Part shown: positions 29,969 through 36,696 of the stretch, one piece after another | Layout: each line of letters starts with the position of its first letter | Position numbering within the stretch: the first letter of the stretch is position 1 | Assembly (NCBI GenBank): GCA_002361535.1 | Contig: DETG01000011.1 | Coordinates: forward strand, 2,481 to 39,176 | Origin: Prevotella sp. UBA3294 | GTDB taxonomy: Bacteria; Bacteroidota; Bacteroidia; Bacteroidales; Bacteroidaceae | DNA length: 36,696 bases | Direction of reading: 5' to 3' | Position numbers and translations under genes: made by a program | The notes under the pieces: model-generated | Told to the model about the DNA's origin: nothing | What the model saw: only the letters and a program-made list of their open reading frames with translations | Database searches by the model: none

Positions 29969-29995
29969 GAAAAATTCGATTTTTCTTTGTTCTGT
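29959..29995. repeat. Perfect 17-bp inverted repeat over the M48 promoter
   Basis: Arms 29959-29975 and 29979-29995 are exact reverse complements with a 3-base TCG loop. AT-rich; arms contain AAAGAAAAAT and ATTTTTCTTT. It could be an operator or a terminator for the PBP gene upstream. Confidence 0.85.
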
Positions 29996-30000
29996 TGAAA

Positions 30001-30088
30001 ATATTTCGGAATATCGTTATTTCAGGAAATCGATATTTCGTTATATCGTTATATCGTTATAACGTTATATCGAATAATCGAATTATCG
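30001..30088. repeat. Octamer tandem array D (11 units of 8 nt)
   Basis: Units ATATTTCG, GAATATCG, TTATTTCA, GGAAATCG, ATATTTCG, TTATATCG (x2), TTATAACG, TTATATCG, AATAATCG, AATTATCG. It lies between the transpeptidase stop (30109) and the M48 promoter palindrome. Confidence 0.9.
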
Positions 30089-30108
30089 AAAAGCGTCATT
30101 TTGAAAAA

Positions 30109-31293
30109 TCAGTTCAATTGAAGGGTGGTCTTTCCCTCTATCCGCTTAGCCTTTGCCTGTGACGTTGCGGAGAGGGAGCCTTTCAGATAGGCCTCAATGA
30201 TCAGTCCTGCCATCGGTGCGGCCAGATCGGCTCCGAAGCCACCATGCTCCACATACACAGCCACCGCTATCTTCGGATCGTTCATCGGTGCGAAGCCGAT
30301 AAAGGCAGAATGATCTTTCCCTGCGTTCTCCACCGTTCCCGTTTTCCCACAGATGGGATAAGTGGTATTGATGCTGGAACATGTACCGTTCTCCACGGCC
30401 TTACGCATTCCTGCAATCACTGGTGCGTAGGCATCAGGTGCCACCTTGGTTGTGTGCCGTCGCAGGTAACGCTGCGCCAACGGCTTCTCCGTTGTTCCCC
30501 GATGGATATGCGGTGTATAGAAGAAGCCTCGGTTGGCAATGGTCACGGCTAAGTTACACAGTTGCAAAGGTGTGATAGTGATATCTCCCTGTCCCATACC
30601 CGCCCACAGAATGGTACGTGCATTCCATCCCTCCTTATACCGACGGTTTAGATAGTTCACGTTCGCCACCAGTCCGCCTTTCTCGCCGGGGATATCCACT
30701 CCCAGAGCACCCCCCAAGCCCATGCTCCGCATATAGTCGTTCCATACGGTGATGGCCTCTTCCTGGTTCTCATACACGAAATCATCGTTCAGCATCGACA
30801 TAAACGAAGAGAGGAACCAAGTGTTGCACGACACGGCCAAGGCGGCAGGCAGTGCTAATGGCGAACGGTGCTGATGGCATCCCACATGGATATTCCCATC
30901 GGTGAACCCGTTGGTACAGTCCACGGTGGTCTCTGCGGTAACGATACCCTCCGAGAGCAGCATCAGTGCCTGTGCTGTCTTGAAGGTAGATCCCGGTGCA
31001 TAGGGTGTGGCAATGGCCAACGACACGTCGCTGCCATGAGCTGAGTTCGTTGTCAGACAGAGGATCTCACCCGTCTCCGGACGGATAGCCACAATGCTCC
31101 CCTGCTTTCCTTTCAACAGTCGATCACCCAACTGTTGCAACATGGGGCGCAAGGTCAGCGTACCGTCATCCACGGGCATCTGAGCCTGAACGGTTGTCCA
31201 TGCTCCCACCAGAGCTAATAGTATGCCAATACGGATGCCCCATGTCCTACCGACACGGGGCATTCCTTTATCTCTTTTATCTTTTCCTCTCAT
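30109..31293 (-). CDS. PBP2-like penicillin-binding transpeptidase without dimerisation domain
   Basis: 394 residues. A basic N-terminus and a signal/anchor segment (about 20-38, IGILLALVGAWTTVQAQ) are followed by a transpeptidase domain with all three active-site motifs: S102-T-F-K105, S155-C-N157 and K317-T-G319. GVDIPGE, AGMGQGDITITPLQL and YVEHGGFG are typical of class B PBP2/MrdA. Full PBP2 proteins have about 600 residues, with a 200-residue pedestal before this domain; here the catalytic domain follows the signal directly. It should cross-link peptidoglycan or act as a DD-peptidase/regulatory PBP. It has its own promoter (31315-31345). Confidence 0.9.
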   Translation of the reverse strand: MRGKDKRDKGMPRVGRTWGIRIGILLALVGAWTTVQAQMPVDDGTLTLRPMLQQLGDRLLKGKQGSIVAIRPETGEILCLTTNSAHGSDVSLAIATPYAPGSTFKTAQALMLLSEGIVTAETTVDCTNGFTDGNIHVGCHQHRSPLALPAALAVSCNTWFLSSFMSMLNDDFVYENQEEAITVWNDYMRSMGLGGALGVDIPGEKGGLVANVNYLNRRYKEGWNARTILWAGMGQGDITITPLQLCNLAVTIANRGFFYTPHIHRGTTEKPLAQRYLRRHTTKVAPDAYAPVIAGMRKAVENGTCSSINTTYPICGKTGTVENAGKDHSAFIGFAPMNDPKIAVAVYVEHGGFGADLAAPMAGLIIEAYLKGSLSATSQAKAKRIEGKTTLQLN

Positions 31294-31314
31294 CGTCCGT
31301 TTCTATTTTGAGCG

Positions 31315-31345
31315 CAAAGGTACAAAGAAGTGAGAGAAAAGCAAA
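31315..31345 (-). promoter_or_regulatory. Promoter of the PBP2-like gene
   Basis: Minus-strand TTTG (31342-31345), 19 bases, TACCTTTG (31315-31322), 22 bases upstream of the start. Full consensus. Confidence 0.8.
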
Positions 31346-31357
31346 ACAAAAACGATT

Positions 31358-32179
31358 TTATTTCACCACCACCTTTCCGTTGATGATATAGATGCCTTTC
31401 TTAACCGTCTTCACCCGGCGACCTTGCAAGTCGTAGGTTTCCTCTTCCTGGTCATCGGTTCCTACCCCATCGATCCCCGTCTTGATCATCAGGGGGTTGT
31501 CATAGACGAAGGCTTCAGTATAAACAGTACTCCATGTGCCCTTCGAGTCGCCTACCATCCACGACAGGGTGTGCTCGCCATCGGGAACGGAGCTGATATC
31601 AATGGCGATAATGTCACTCTGTGAAGACAGTGTTCCTTTCACCACCTCGTCATCATCGATCCAGTACAGGTAGCGCGAGACGGTCAGGCCGCCTTCTATC
31701 ATTGCAGCTCCAGGCACGATGAAATACTTCGTCATCGTACTGCTCCACACACCAGCATCGTTCTTCACCCGCATGGTAAAAGCATGCAGACCCTGTGGCA
31801 GTCCTGTCAGATCCACCACAGCCACCGACTCACTTAGCGCTTTCCGGTTCTCCACCTTGTTATCAAACCAATATTCGCAGGCAGCCACATCGGCAGAGGT
31901 CGGCGTGGGTTTCTTCACGAAATATTTGGTCATCGCACTGCTCCACAGTTCTTCCGAATCCTTCACCCTCAGAGAGAAAGCATGCAACCCTTGGGAAAGG
32001 GCTGATATATCAACGGCTGTCGTCGCCGCATCAAGTGTCTGCAGCGTACTGACATTGTTATCGAACCAATACTCCCGCTCCACGATGCTCTTCGTCACCG
32101 GCTCTTCATTGTCTTGTCCCCATGTCGCCCCACAGACTACTGTAGCCGCGATCATGAATAAATATCTAATTCCTTTCAT
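31358..32179 (-). CDS. Secreted YWFD-repeat protein with C-terminal sorting-type tail
   Basis: 273 residues with a signal peptide (MKGIRYLFMIAATVVCGATWG). Two close repeats of about 75 residues each run REYWFDNNVSTLQTL...VDISALSQGLHAFSLRVKD...WSSAMTKYFV and CEYWFDNKVENRKAL...VDLTGLPQGLHAFTMRVKN...WSSTMTKYFI. A more diverged third (RYLYWIDDDEVV...DGEHTLSWMVGD...WSTVYTEAFV) follows. These beta-rich modules occur in Bacteroidetes surface proteins; the function is not known. The C-terminus, TYDLQGRRV then KGIYIINGKVVVK, is the tail associated with type IX secretion or cell-surface attachment. Probably co-transcribed with the beta-helix-like gene upstream. Confidence 0.85.
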   Translation of the reverse strand: MKGIRYLFMIAATVVCGATWGQDNEEPVTKSIVEREYWFDNNVSTLQTLDAATTAVDISALSQGLHAFSLRVKDSEELWSSAMTKYFVKKPTPTSADVAACEYWFDNKVENRKALSESVAVVDLTGLPQGLHAFTMRVKNDAGVWSSTMTKYFIVPGAAMIEGGLTVSRYLYWIDDDEVVKGTLSSQSDIIAIDISSVPDGEHTLSWMVGDSKGTWSTVYTEAFVYDNPLMIKTGIDGVGTDDQEEETYDLQGRRVKTVKKGIYIINGKVVVK

Positions 32180-32205
32180 ATCATTATCTTTTTATGATTC
32201 ATTTC

Positions 32206-32243
32206 ATACCCCCTCCCTTTGGGAGGGTTGGGGTGGGCTTCTA
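32206..32243. repeat. GC-rich REP-like element (copy 1)
   Basis: CCCTCCCtttGGGAGGG palindrome (32211-32227) preceded by CC and followed by TTGGGGTGGGCTT, in the gap between two secreted-protein genes. It is of the kind repeated in Bacteroidales genomes and similar to the insert at 33776. Confidence 0.55.
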
Positions 32244-33296
32244 CCTCACCTCTGCCTGGTATGTCACATTCAGGCTCGTGCCACTTGGCATAACACTCAG
32301 GTTCTTCACCACCGGCGTACTGGGCACCTTGCTCCATCCGTTGCCCCCATGGATGCCAATCTGCGTGCCGTCAGTACCAATCCATTCGGAAGAATGATCT
32401 GTATTCAGTACATAAGTGCGTTCAGAGGAATAGGCTCCATCCGTGCCGTCTGCGAAGATGTCCGTCAATGCCACCTGATAGCAGTTCTCGAAACCGGAAA
32501 TGGCTAAGTCGGATATACATCCCTTGATATCGCTTCCGGTAGGCCATCCGTAGGAGCTTCCCGATCCAGATGCTTTCATATAAATGGAATTCTTGAGTGT
32601 CAGAACATCAGTATGTGAGTTATAGAACGGTGACCCATTATATATTTCCGTCCGAAGGGCACAGAATATGCAATGATCTAACACGATGGAACTGGAGGCC
32701 ATCTTATAATTTTTAAAAGTTCCTCTACTCATGATACAATTATTGAAATAAAAATCGTATATTCCGTTAGCTTCTCCAGCAGTACCACAATCGAATGACC
32801 CCATAATAACACACTGGTCAAAACTTGTGTTCGAACTGGTGCTTTGGGCAAACATGGATTGAGCCAAGACCTTGACTACGCGTAAATTCTCCAAAGGAGC
32901 TGAATTATACTGACCGCCAACTTTCAACTGTCCATCCAAATAGAAACCTTCGAGGTGTACGTTGGCCAACGTGGTTTTATCTGTTTTTCCTACAGTTAGG
33001 TCACCTGATATTTTCGTCAGCAGGGTTCCTGCTTCGGTATCCTTCTGGTATCCCATGCCATAGATGGAAACCGGCTTGGTGATGGTGATAGCAGTGAATG
33101 TTCCTTCGCTCAGTGTGATCACATCACCTCCAGCTTCATCGGCGGCAGCATGAGCATTGGCCAGAGCTCCCGGTCCTTTGAACACACTTACATTATCACC
33201 ATGTTGCAACGTGGCAATGGCCACATCGTTCTGTGCCACTCCTTTCAGTGCCCCAATCAGGAGGACAGTCATTAGTAAAATCTTTGTTCTCATCAT
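32241..33296 (-). CDS. Secreted parallel beta-helix-like protein
   Basis: 351 residues with a signal peptide (MMRTKILLMTVLLIGALKGVAQ). From residue 30 on it shows the pattern of right-handed beta-helix proteins: short strands with stacked Asn/Ser/Cys and regular turns. Examples are AADEAGGDVITLSEGTFTAI, VSIYGMGYQ, VHLEGFYLDGQLKV, SFDQCVIMGSF, DFYFNNCIMSRGTF, VLDHCIFCAL and LTLKNSIYMK. Such proteins include pectate lyases and surface polysaccharide-binding proteins, but no catalytic pattern is recognised. The start was chosen at the signal peptide, below the TATCTTTG element at 33334. Confidence 0.8.
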   Translation of the reverse strand: MMRTKILLMTVLLIGALKGVAQNDVAIATLQHGDNVSVFKGPGALANAHAAADEAGGDVITLSEGTFTAITITKPVSIYGMGYQKDTEAGTLLTKISGDLTVGKTDKTTLANVHLEGFYLDGQLKVGGQYNSAPLENLRVVKVLAQSMFAQSTSSNTSFDQCVIMGSFDCGTAGEANGIYDFYFNNCIMSRGTFKNYKMASSSIVLDHCIFCALRTEIYNGSPFYNSHTDVLTLKNSIYMKASGSGSSYGWPTGSDIKGCISDLAISGFENCYQVALTDIFADGTDGAYSSERTYVLNTDHSSEWIGTDGTQIGIHGGNGWSKVPSTPVVKNLSVMPSGTSLNVTYQAEVR

Positions 33297-33333
33297 TCTA
33301 TGTTTTTTTAGTGAATACTCGGTTATGATGCTA

Positions 33334-33341
33334 CAAAGATA
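33334..33341 (-). promoter_or_regulatory. Putative -7 element of the beta-helix protein gene
   Basis: Minus-strand TATCTTTG, 38 bases upstream of the start; -33 region poor. Confidence 0.5.
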
Positions 33342-33444
33342 ATAAATAGGTAAAAACAACGACTCCCAGATCATACAACGACGTAACATTTGTATGATTT
33401 GGGAGTAGATTTGTATGATTTGAAAGTAAAACAGTGCCGGGAGT

Positions 33445-35151
33445 CTACCATTCTCTCGGCGTCTTCCCCGTAATCGTCTTGAACGCACGGAAGAAGGATG
33501 TCTCTGACGAGAAGCCCGAGCGGTCGGCCAGCTTGCCTAATGGGATGCCGGGCTCTTCGTGCAGCAACCTCTTGGCATGCTCCACACGGCAGGTGTTCAC
33601 GAAATGGGAGAAGCTGCATCCACGCTGGCTATTGATACATGCCGACACATAGTTCTTGTTGACACCTAACTGCAGGGAGAAGTCGGAGAGTTTCAGGTTC
33701 TTGTTCAGGTAGGGCTGTTCACTCTCCATCAGTTGACAGATGCGCTGCATCAGGGCTTCCTCATCCTTTGTGTCAGGCCCCCTCCGACTCCCCCGAGGGG
33801 GAGAGACTGCGAGAGGTGGGGACTGTATCTTTCCTTTTCTTTTCCGTAACCACCCAACCAGCACCGCTGCAACACCCACCACCAACGCCAAAGCAAGCCA
33901 CCCCCAACAACTTATCTTCCTACCACTGGCGAGTGCATCCTTCCCACTCACCATCAGCAGATAGGCAGCCTTTGATGGCGTATAGTTATAGTTCTGTTTC
34001 GGCAACATCCCTCCTGTCAGTACGATATTCCCGTCGTTGTTGATAATAAAGTTGCCGAAGCCCACCTCCGTCAGCGGGTCGGTATGATAGAGAGTCAGCT
34101 TGCAGGGCTTCTCGGCATACTCGATGCAGAGCAGGTACAGACGGGTGGAATCGTTCTCCCTGTTGAAGTAATCCTCATCGAATCCGGCAAGATAAGCCCG
34201 CTGGGTCTGCCGATGGGCCATCACCATCCCTGCGTAATGAATCTTTCCCCACGGTCCTTTCGTCGGAACGTCTGTGGCAGTGGGCAGGAGAGAGAACACC
34301 GTATCGTTCACTTCGATAATAGCAATCCGTCCATCGCCATCGGTTACAGGCAGTAAATATCTGTAAGATTGTTTTGCATCATCGCCAATGAAACAGCAGT
34401 TGACAGGTGTATGCAGGTCATCTTCCAGCAGATGCCACGTCGCCAACAGCGGAACATGAAAGGGTCCACCGCGAAGACGGTCCACCAAGGTTCGGTCTAC
34501 CGCCTCCCCTTTCGTTCCCACTCTGCCAATCACTAACACATCATGATCGGACGTACGGAACAGATAAGGCGAGCATCGAGGCACCTTCACCTCCTTGACG
34601 AAAGAGAAAGAATCCTTGCCGTTGAACATCTCGATGCCGTCGTCATGATACCAGTTGCCGGCAATCACCACCTGACCGCTGTCTATCTCCACGGCATTCG
34701 CCAGACTGCGTCTCTTGGCCAGACAGCCGAAGCCCTCGAAGGAGTGAGTAGCAGGGTCGTACATCTCCACCTCGAAGCTCTGTCCTATACCCAAGTTCTT
34801 CTCATGACCGCCCCCAATCAGAACCTTTCCCGATTGCAGGGGAAGGGCGAAGCCATCGTCATGCTGATACACCATCTGCAACTGTTTCCACCTTCCGCCG
34901 CTAAAATACTCAGCGGTAGAAGTAGAGACAAAGCCGTTGGAATGTCCGCCAATGACCATCAGTTCGCCATTGACAAACAGCGTGGAATGACCAGCCCGTG
35001 CAGTATTCATGTCAGGCAACCGCTCTGCTGGGATCTGAACCACAGGACAACTGTTCCCTTGATCTTCGGACAAATTCTGTTGCTCTTGCTGCGCCCAGAT
35101 GGTGGGCGCAGCAAGCAGACAACAAAGGATTAGTTCTATGCGGATTCGCAT
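33445..35151 (-). CDS. Transmembrane one-component regulator: periplasmic propeller-like sensor plus AraC HTH
   Basis: 568 residues. A signal peptide (to AAPTIWAQ, about 20) precedes a periplasmic domain (25-410) with kelch-like repeats: GHSTLFVNGELMVIGGHSNG, LQSGKVLIGGGHEKN, IDSGQVVIAGNWYHDDG and NDGNIVLTGGM. A single membrane helix lies at 413-435. A basic linker follows, then a cytoplasmic AraC-type HTH (about 470-568: LKLSDFSLQLGVNKNYVSACI, LGKLADRSGFSSETSFFRAFK, ITGKTPREW). It would sense something outside the cytoplasm and directly control transcription. Gene order suggests control of the surface proteins around it. Only 19 bases separate it from the BspA-like gene upstream. The linker carries a REP-like insert. 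Confidence 0.88.
   Translation of the reverse strand: MRIRIELILCCLLAAPTIWAQQEQQNLSEDQGNSCPVVQIPAERLPDMNTARAGHSTLFVNGELMVIGGHSNGFVSTSTAEYFSGGRWKQLQMVYQHDDGFALPLQSGKVLIGGGHEKNLGIGQSFEVEMYDPATHSFEGFGCLAKRRSLANAVEIDSGQVVIAGNWYHDDGIEMFNGKDSFSFVKEVKVPRCSPYLFRTSDHDVLVIGRVGTKGEAVDRTLVDRLRGGPFHVPLLATWHLLEDDLHTPVNCCFIGDDAKQSYRYLLPVTDGDGRIAIIEVNDTVFSLLPTATDVPTKGPWGKIHYAGMVMAHRQTQRAYLAGFDEDYFNRENDSTRLYLLCIEYAEKPCKLTLYHTDPLTEVGFGNFIINNDGNIVLTGGMLPKQNYNYTPSKAAYLLMVSGKDALASGRKISCWGWLALALVVGVAAVLVGWLRKRKGKIQSPPLAVSPPRGSRRGPDTKDEEALMQRICQLMESEQPYLNKNLKLSDFSLQLGVNKNYVSACINSQRGCSFSHFVNTCRVEHAKRLLHEEPGIPLGKLADRSGFSSETSFFRAFKTITGKTPREW
33776..33830. repeat. GC-rich REP-like element inside the AraC-sensor coding region (copy 2)
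   Basis: CCCCCTCCGACTCCCCCGAG, then GGGGGAG and a GAGGTGGGGACT tail, including the palindrome CTCCCCCgaGGGGGAG. It is read in frame as SPPLAVSPPRGSRRGPD (about residues 444-460) in the cytoplasmic linker. Confidence 0.55.
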
Positions 35152-35170
35152 GTATATAATAATGGTGTCA

Positions 35171-36696
35171 CTACTTCTTCAGCACCTTCCGTCCGTTCTG
35201 AATGACGACACCCTTGTAGCTGTCGTTCACGCGCTGTCCTTGCAGGTTGAACATTGGAGCATCGGCAGAAGACAATCCATTACCTACAGAACCAACACCT
35301 GTTGCAATGCCCTCCTTAGCAGTTAAATAACCAGGACCATCCCGGCCATCGACACGAGCATAGGTCTGATCGGTGTGACTTGCATTATACACCGTACCAT
35401 TACCTCCCTTGAGCTCTTGGCAACCATCGAACATACCGTAGTCTGATGTCACACTGCCAGTAGTCCAACCATCGCCAACGGTTATGGTTACCAATGATGA
35501 GCATCCAGAGAACATACTGCTCATATCCGTCACCTTACCTGTATCGAAACCAGACAGGTCAAGACTTGTAAGGCTGCTACAGCCAGAGAACATGGAACTC
35601 ATATCGGTCACCTCACTGGTGTTCAGATACTGCAAGCCATCTATAGATTCTGAAGAAAGATTCGAGCAACCCTCAAACCAATGGGACGTGGAAGTTGGCT
35701 TGTAATCAGCAAAGGCGCGGGTGAACTCCACGCGATCTATATCAAATCCCCATGTTTTAAGTCCTACAGGAGACCCATTATTCTTAGAAATATCAAGATC
35801 GTAATAGAAGGTAAGTATCTTAGCGAAACTGTCATAGACAACATACGCCTGCTTGGCGGTTAAATAGCCTTGTCCTCCTCTTCCATCAACACGGGCGTAG
35901 GTTTTGTCAGTAAAACCAGCGTTATACCTTGTGCCATTGCCTCCAATGATATTACTGCATCTTTCAAACATGCTACTACTTTCCATTACGCTGCTGGTAT
36001 TCCATCCATCGCCAACAATAATGGTTACCAATGATGAGCATCCGCTGAACATATTGCTCATATCCGTCACTTTACCTGTTTCGAAACCCAACAAGTCGAG
36101 TTCTACAAGGCTACTACAACCCGAGAACATGGAACTCATATCGGTCACCTCACTGGTGTTCAGATACTCCAGACCTTTAATCTCATAAAGTCTTGAGACA
36201 TTCTCAAACCAACCAGAAGTAGAAGTAGGCTTGTAATCAGCAAAAGAGGGCTTAAACTCAGCGGTTTCTACAGTATAAGCAGTCCATGTTCGTCTTCCTA
36301 AAGTGTAAACTGTACCTTCAGATTGTCTGTTAAGATTATTGTCATCGTAATAGAAGGTTAGATAATAGCTGCCACTGTTATAAACGGCATACGCTATCTT
36401 ACCGGTTAAATAACCCTGTCCATCATCGCCTCCATCAATATGGGCATAGGTCTTATCGGCTACTCCCATATCACTATACCTTGTGCCATTGCCTCCAATG
36501 AGACTCTGGCATCCATCGAACATACAATCACTTGACGTTACGTTGCTGGTTTTCCAGCCCTCGTCAACTCTTATTGTTTTCAACGACGAGCATCCGCTGA
36601 ACATATTGCTCATATCTGTCACCTGTCCTGTATCGAAACCCCTCAGATCAAGACTTGTAAGGCTGCTACAGCCCGAGAACATGGAACTCATATCGG
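35171..36696 (-). CDS. BspA-like leucine-rich repeat (DUF285) surface protein, N-terminus outside the window
   Basis: The 508 C-terminal residues of a larger protein; the frame is open through the right edge. At least three copies of a module are visible. Each has 25-residue BspA-type repeats (LNTSEVTDMSSMFSGCSSL, DLSGFDTGKVTDMSSMFSGC), then a MFxGC...GGNGTxY segment, then a KTYARVDGRxGxGYLT linker and a beta-rich YYLTFYYDDN-type piece. BspA-like proteins bind host matrix proteins or act as surface adhesins. The end, MFNLQGQRV...KGVVIQNGRKVLKK, is a secretion/anchoring tail of the type seen at 31358. Modules repeat at 540-550 bases in DNA and stay highly similar, so unequal recombination is likely. 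Confidence 0.92.
   Translation of the reverse strand, partial: DMSSMFSGCSSLTSLDLRGFDTGQVTDMSNMFSGCSSLKTIRVDEGWKTSNVTSSDCMFDGCQSLIGGNGTRYSDMGVADKTYAHIDGGDDGQGYLTGKIAYAVYNSGSYYLTFYYDDNNLNRQSEGTVYTLGRRTWTAYTVETAEFKPSFADYKPTSTSGWFENVSRLYEIKGLEYLNTSEVTDMSSMFSGCSSLVELDLLGFETGKVTDMSNMFSGCSSLVTIIVGDGWNTSSVMESSSMFERCSNIIGGNGTRYNAGFTDKTYARVDGRGGQGYLTAKQAYVVYDSFAKILTFYYDLDISKNNGSPVGLKTWGFDIDRVEFTRAFADYKPTSTSHWFEGCSNLSSESIDGLQYLNTSEVTDMSSMFSGCSSLTSLDLSGFDTGKVTDMSSMFSGCSSLVTITVGDGWTTGSVTSDYGMFDGCQELKGGNGTVYNASHTDQTYARVDGRDGPGYLTAKEGIATGVGSVGNGLSSADAPMFNLQGQRVNDSYKGVVIQNGRKVLKK

Noticed and set aside
31719..32507. Plus-strand 262-codon frame over the secreted-protein genes
   Set aside because: Antisense to the YWFD-repeat gene. 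The part near 32200-32230 (SLWEGWGG) is the usual translation of a REP-like element, not a conserved protein.

Overview
The window is chromosomal DNA of a Bacteroidales bacterium, most likely Prevotellaceae (Prevotella/Segatella-like). The reasons are that at least four upstream regions carry the Bacteroidetes sigma-factor signature TTTG-N19-TAnnTTTG, Shine-Dalgarno sequences are absent, secreted proteins end in the 'DLQGRRV...KGIYI.NGK' type tail associated with type IX secretion, and it contains PL10 pectate lyase, BspA-like leucine-rich repeat and YWFD-repeat surface proteins. No rRNA, tRNA, CRISPR array or insertion sequence was seen.

Left part (1-4150, minus strand): the start of a 2-oxoacid:ferredoxin oxidoreductase subunit (vorB-like), its 2x[4Fe-4S] subunit and a 59-residue TPR protein; then folD, ffh and a neutral zinc metallopeptidase. 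4271-10375 (minus) is a complete drug/lipid-type efflux operon of the YbhGFSR kind (TolC, HlyD, double ABC ATPase, two ABC-2 permeases), divergent from an AraC-family regulator. 11552-14047 (plus) encodes a Lys-rich membrane-anchored protein and a copper-type P1B-ATPase that appears to lack its nucleotide-binding N domain.

Middle (14044-23257): an outer-membrane-barrel-like protein; a roughly 700-base non-coding stretch holding a strict 22-nt tandem array; a broken PL10-CE8 pectinase gene; then the aromatic amino acid operon. The operon opens with a Phe/Tyr-rich leader peptide and a complete transcription attenuator, followed by pheA, an aminotransferase, DAHP synthase-chorismate mutase, an unrelated secreted protein, tyrA and a secreted-type endonuclease/exonuclease/phosphatase protein. 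The leader peptide reads out Phe and Tyr supply, so the whole pathway from the first committed step to both products would be controlled together.

Right part (23271-36696): wecB-like UDP-GlcNAc 2-epimerase with duplicated promoters; VanZ-like protein with a membrane-anchored CbxX-type AAA+ ATPase; a membrane HTH regulator with NfeD and SPFH proteins; an M48 lipoprotein protease with a small HExxH protein; a PBP2-like transpeptidase without the dimerisation domain; a cluster of secreted repeat proteins; a one-component sensor with a periplasmic propeller-like domain and a cytoplasmic AraC domain; and a BspA-like protein cut by the window end.

Between the genes lie two families of short tandem repeats (8-mers of the type TTATATCG and 7-mers of the type TTCACTC/CTTTGAA). 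They sit directly behind stop codons, and the 7-mers also intrude into coding sequences. These, the attenuator, the 22-nt array and the N-domain-less P-type ATPase are the most noteworthy observations.
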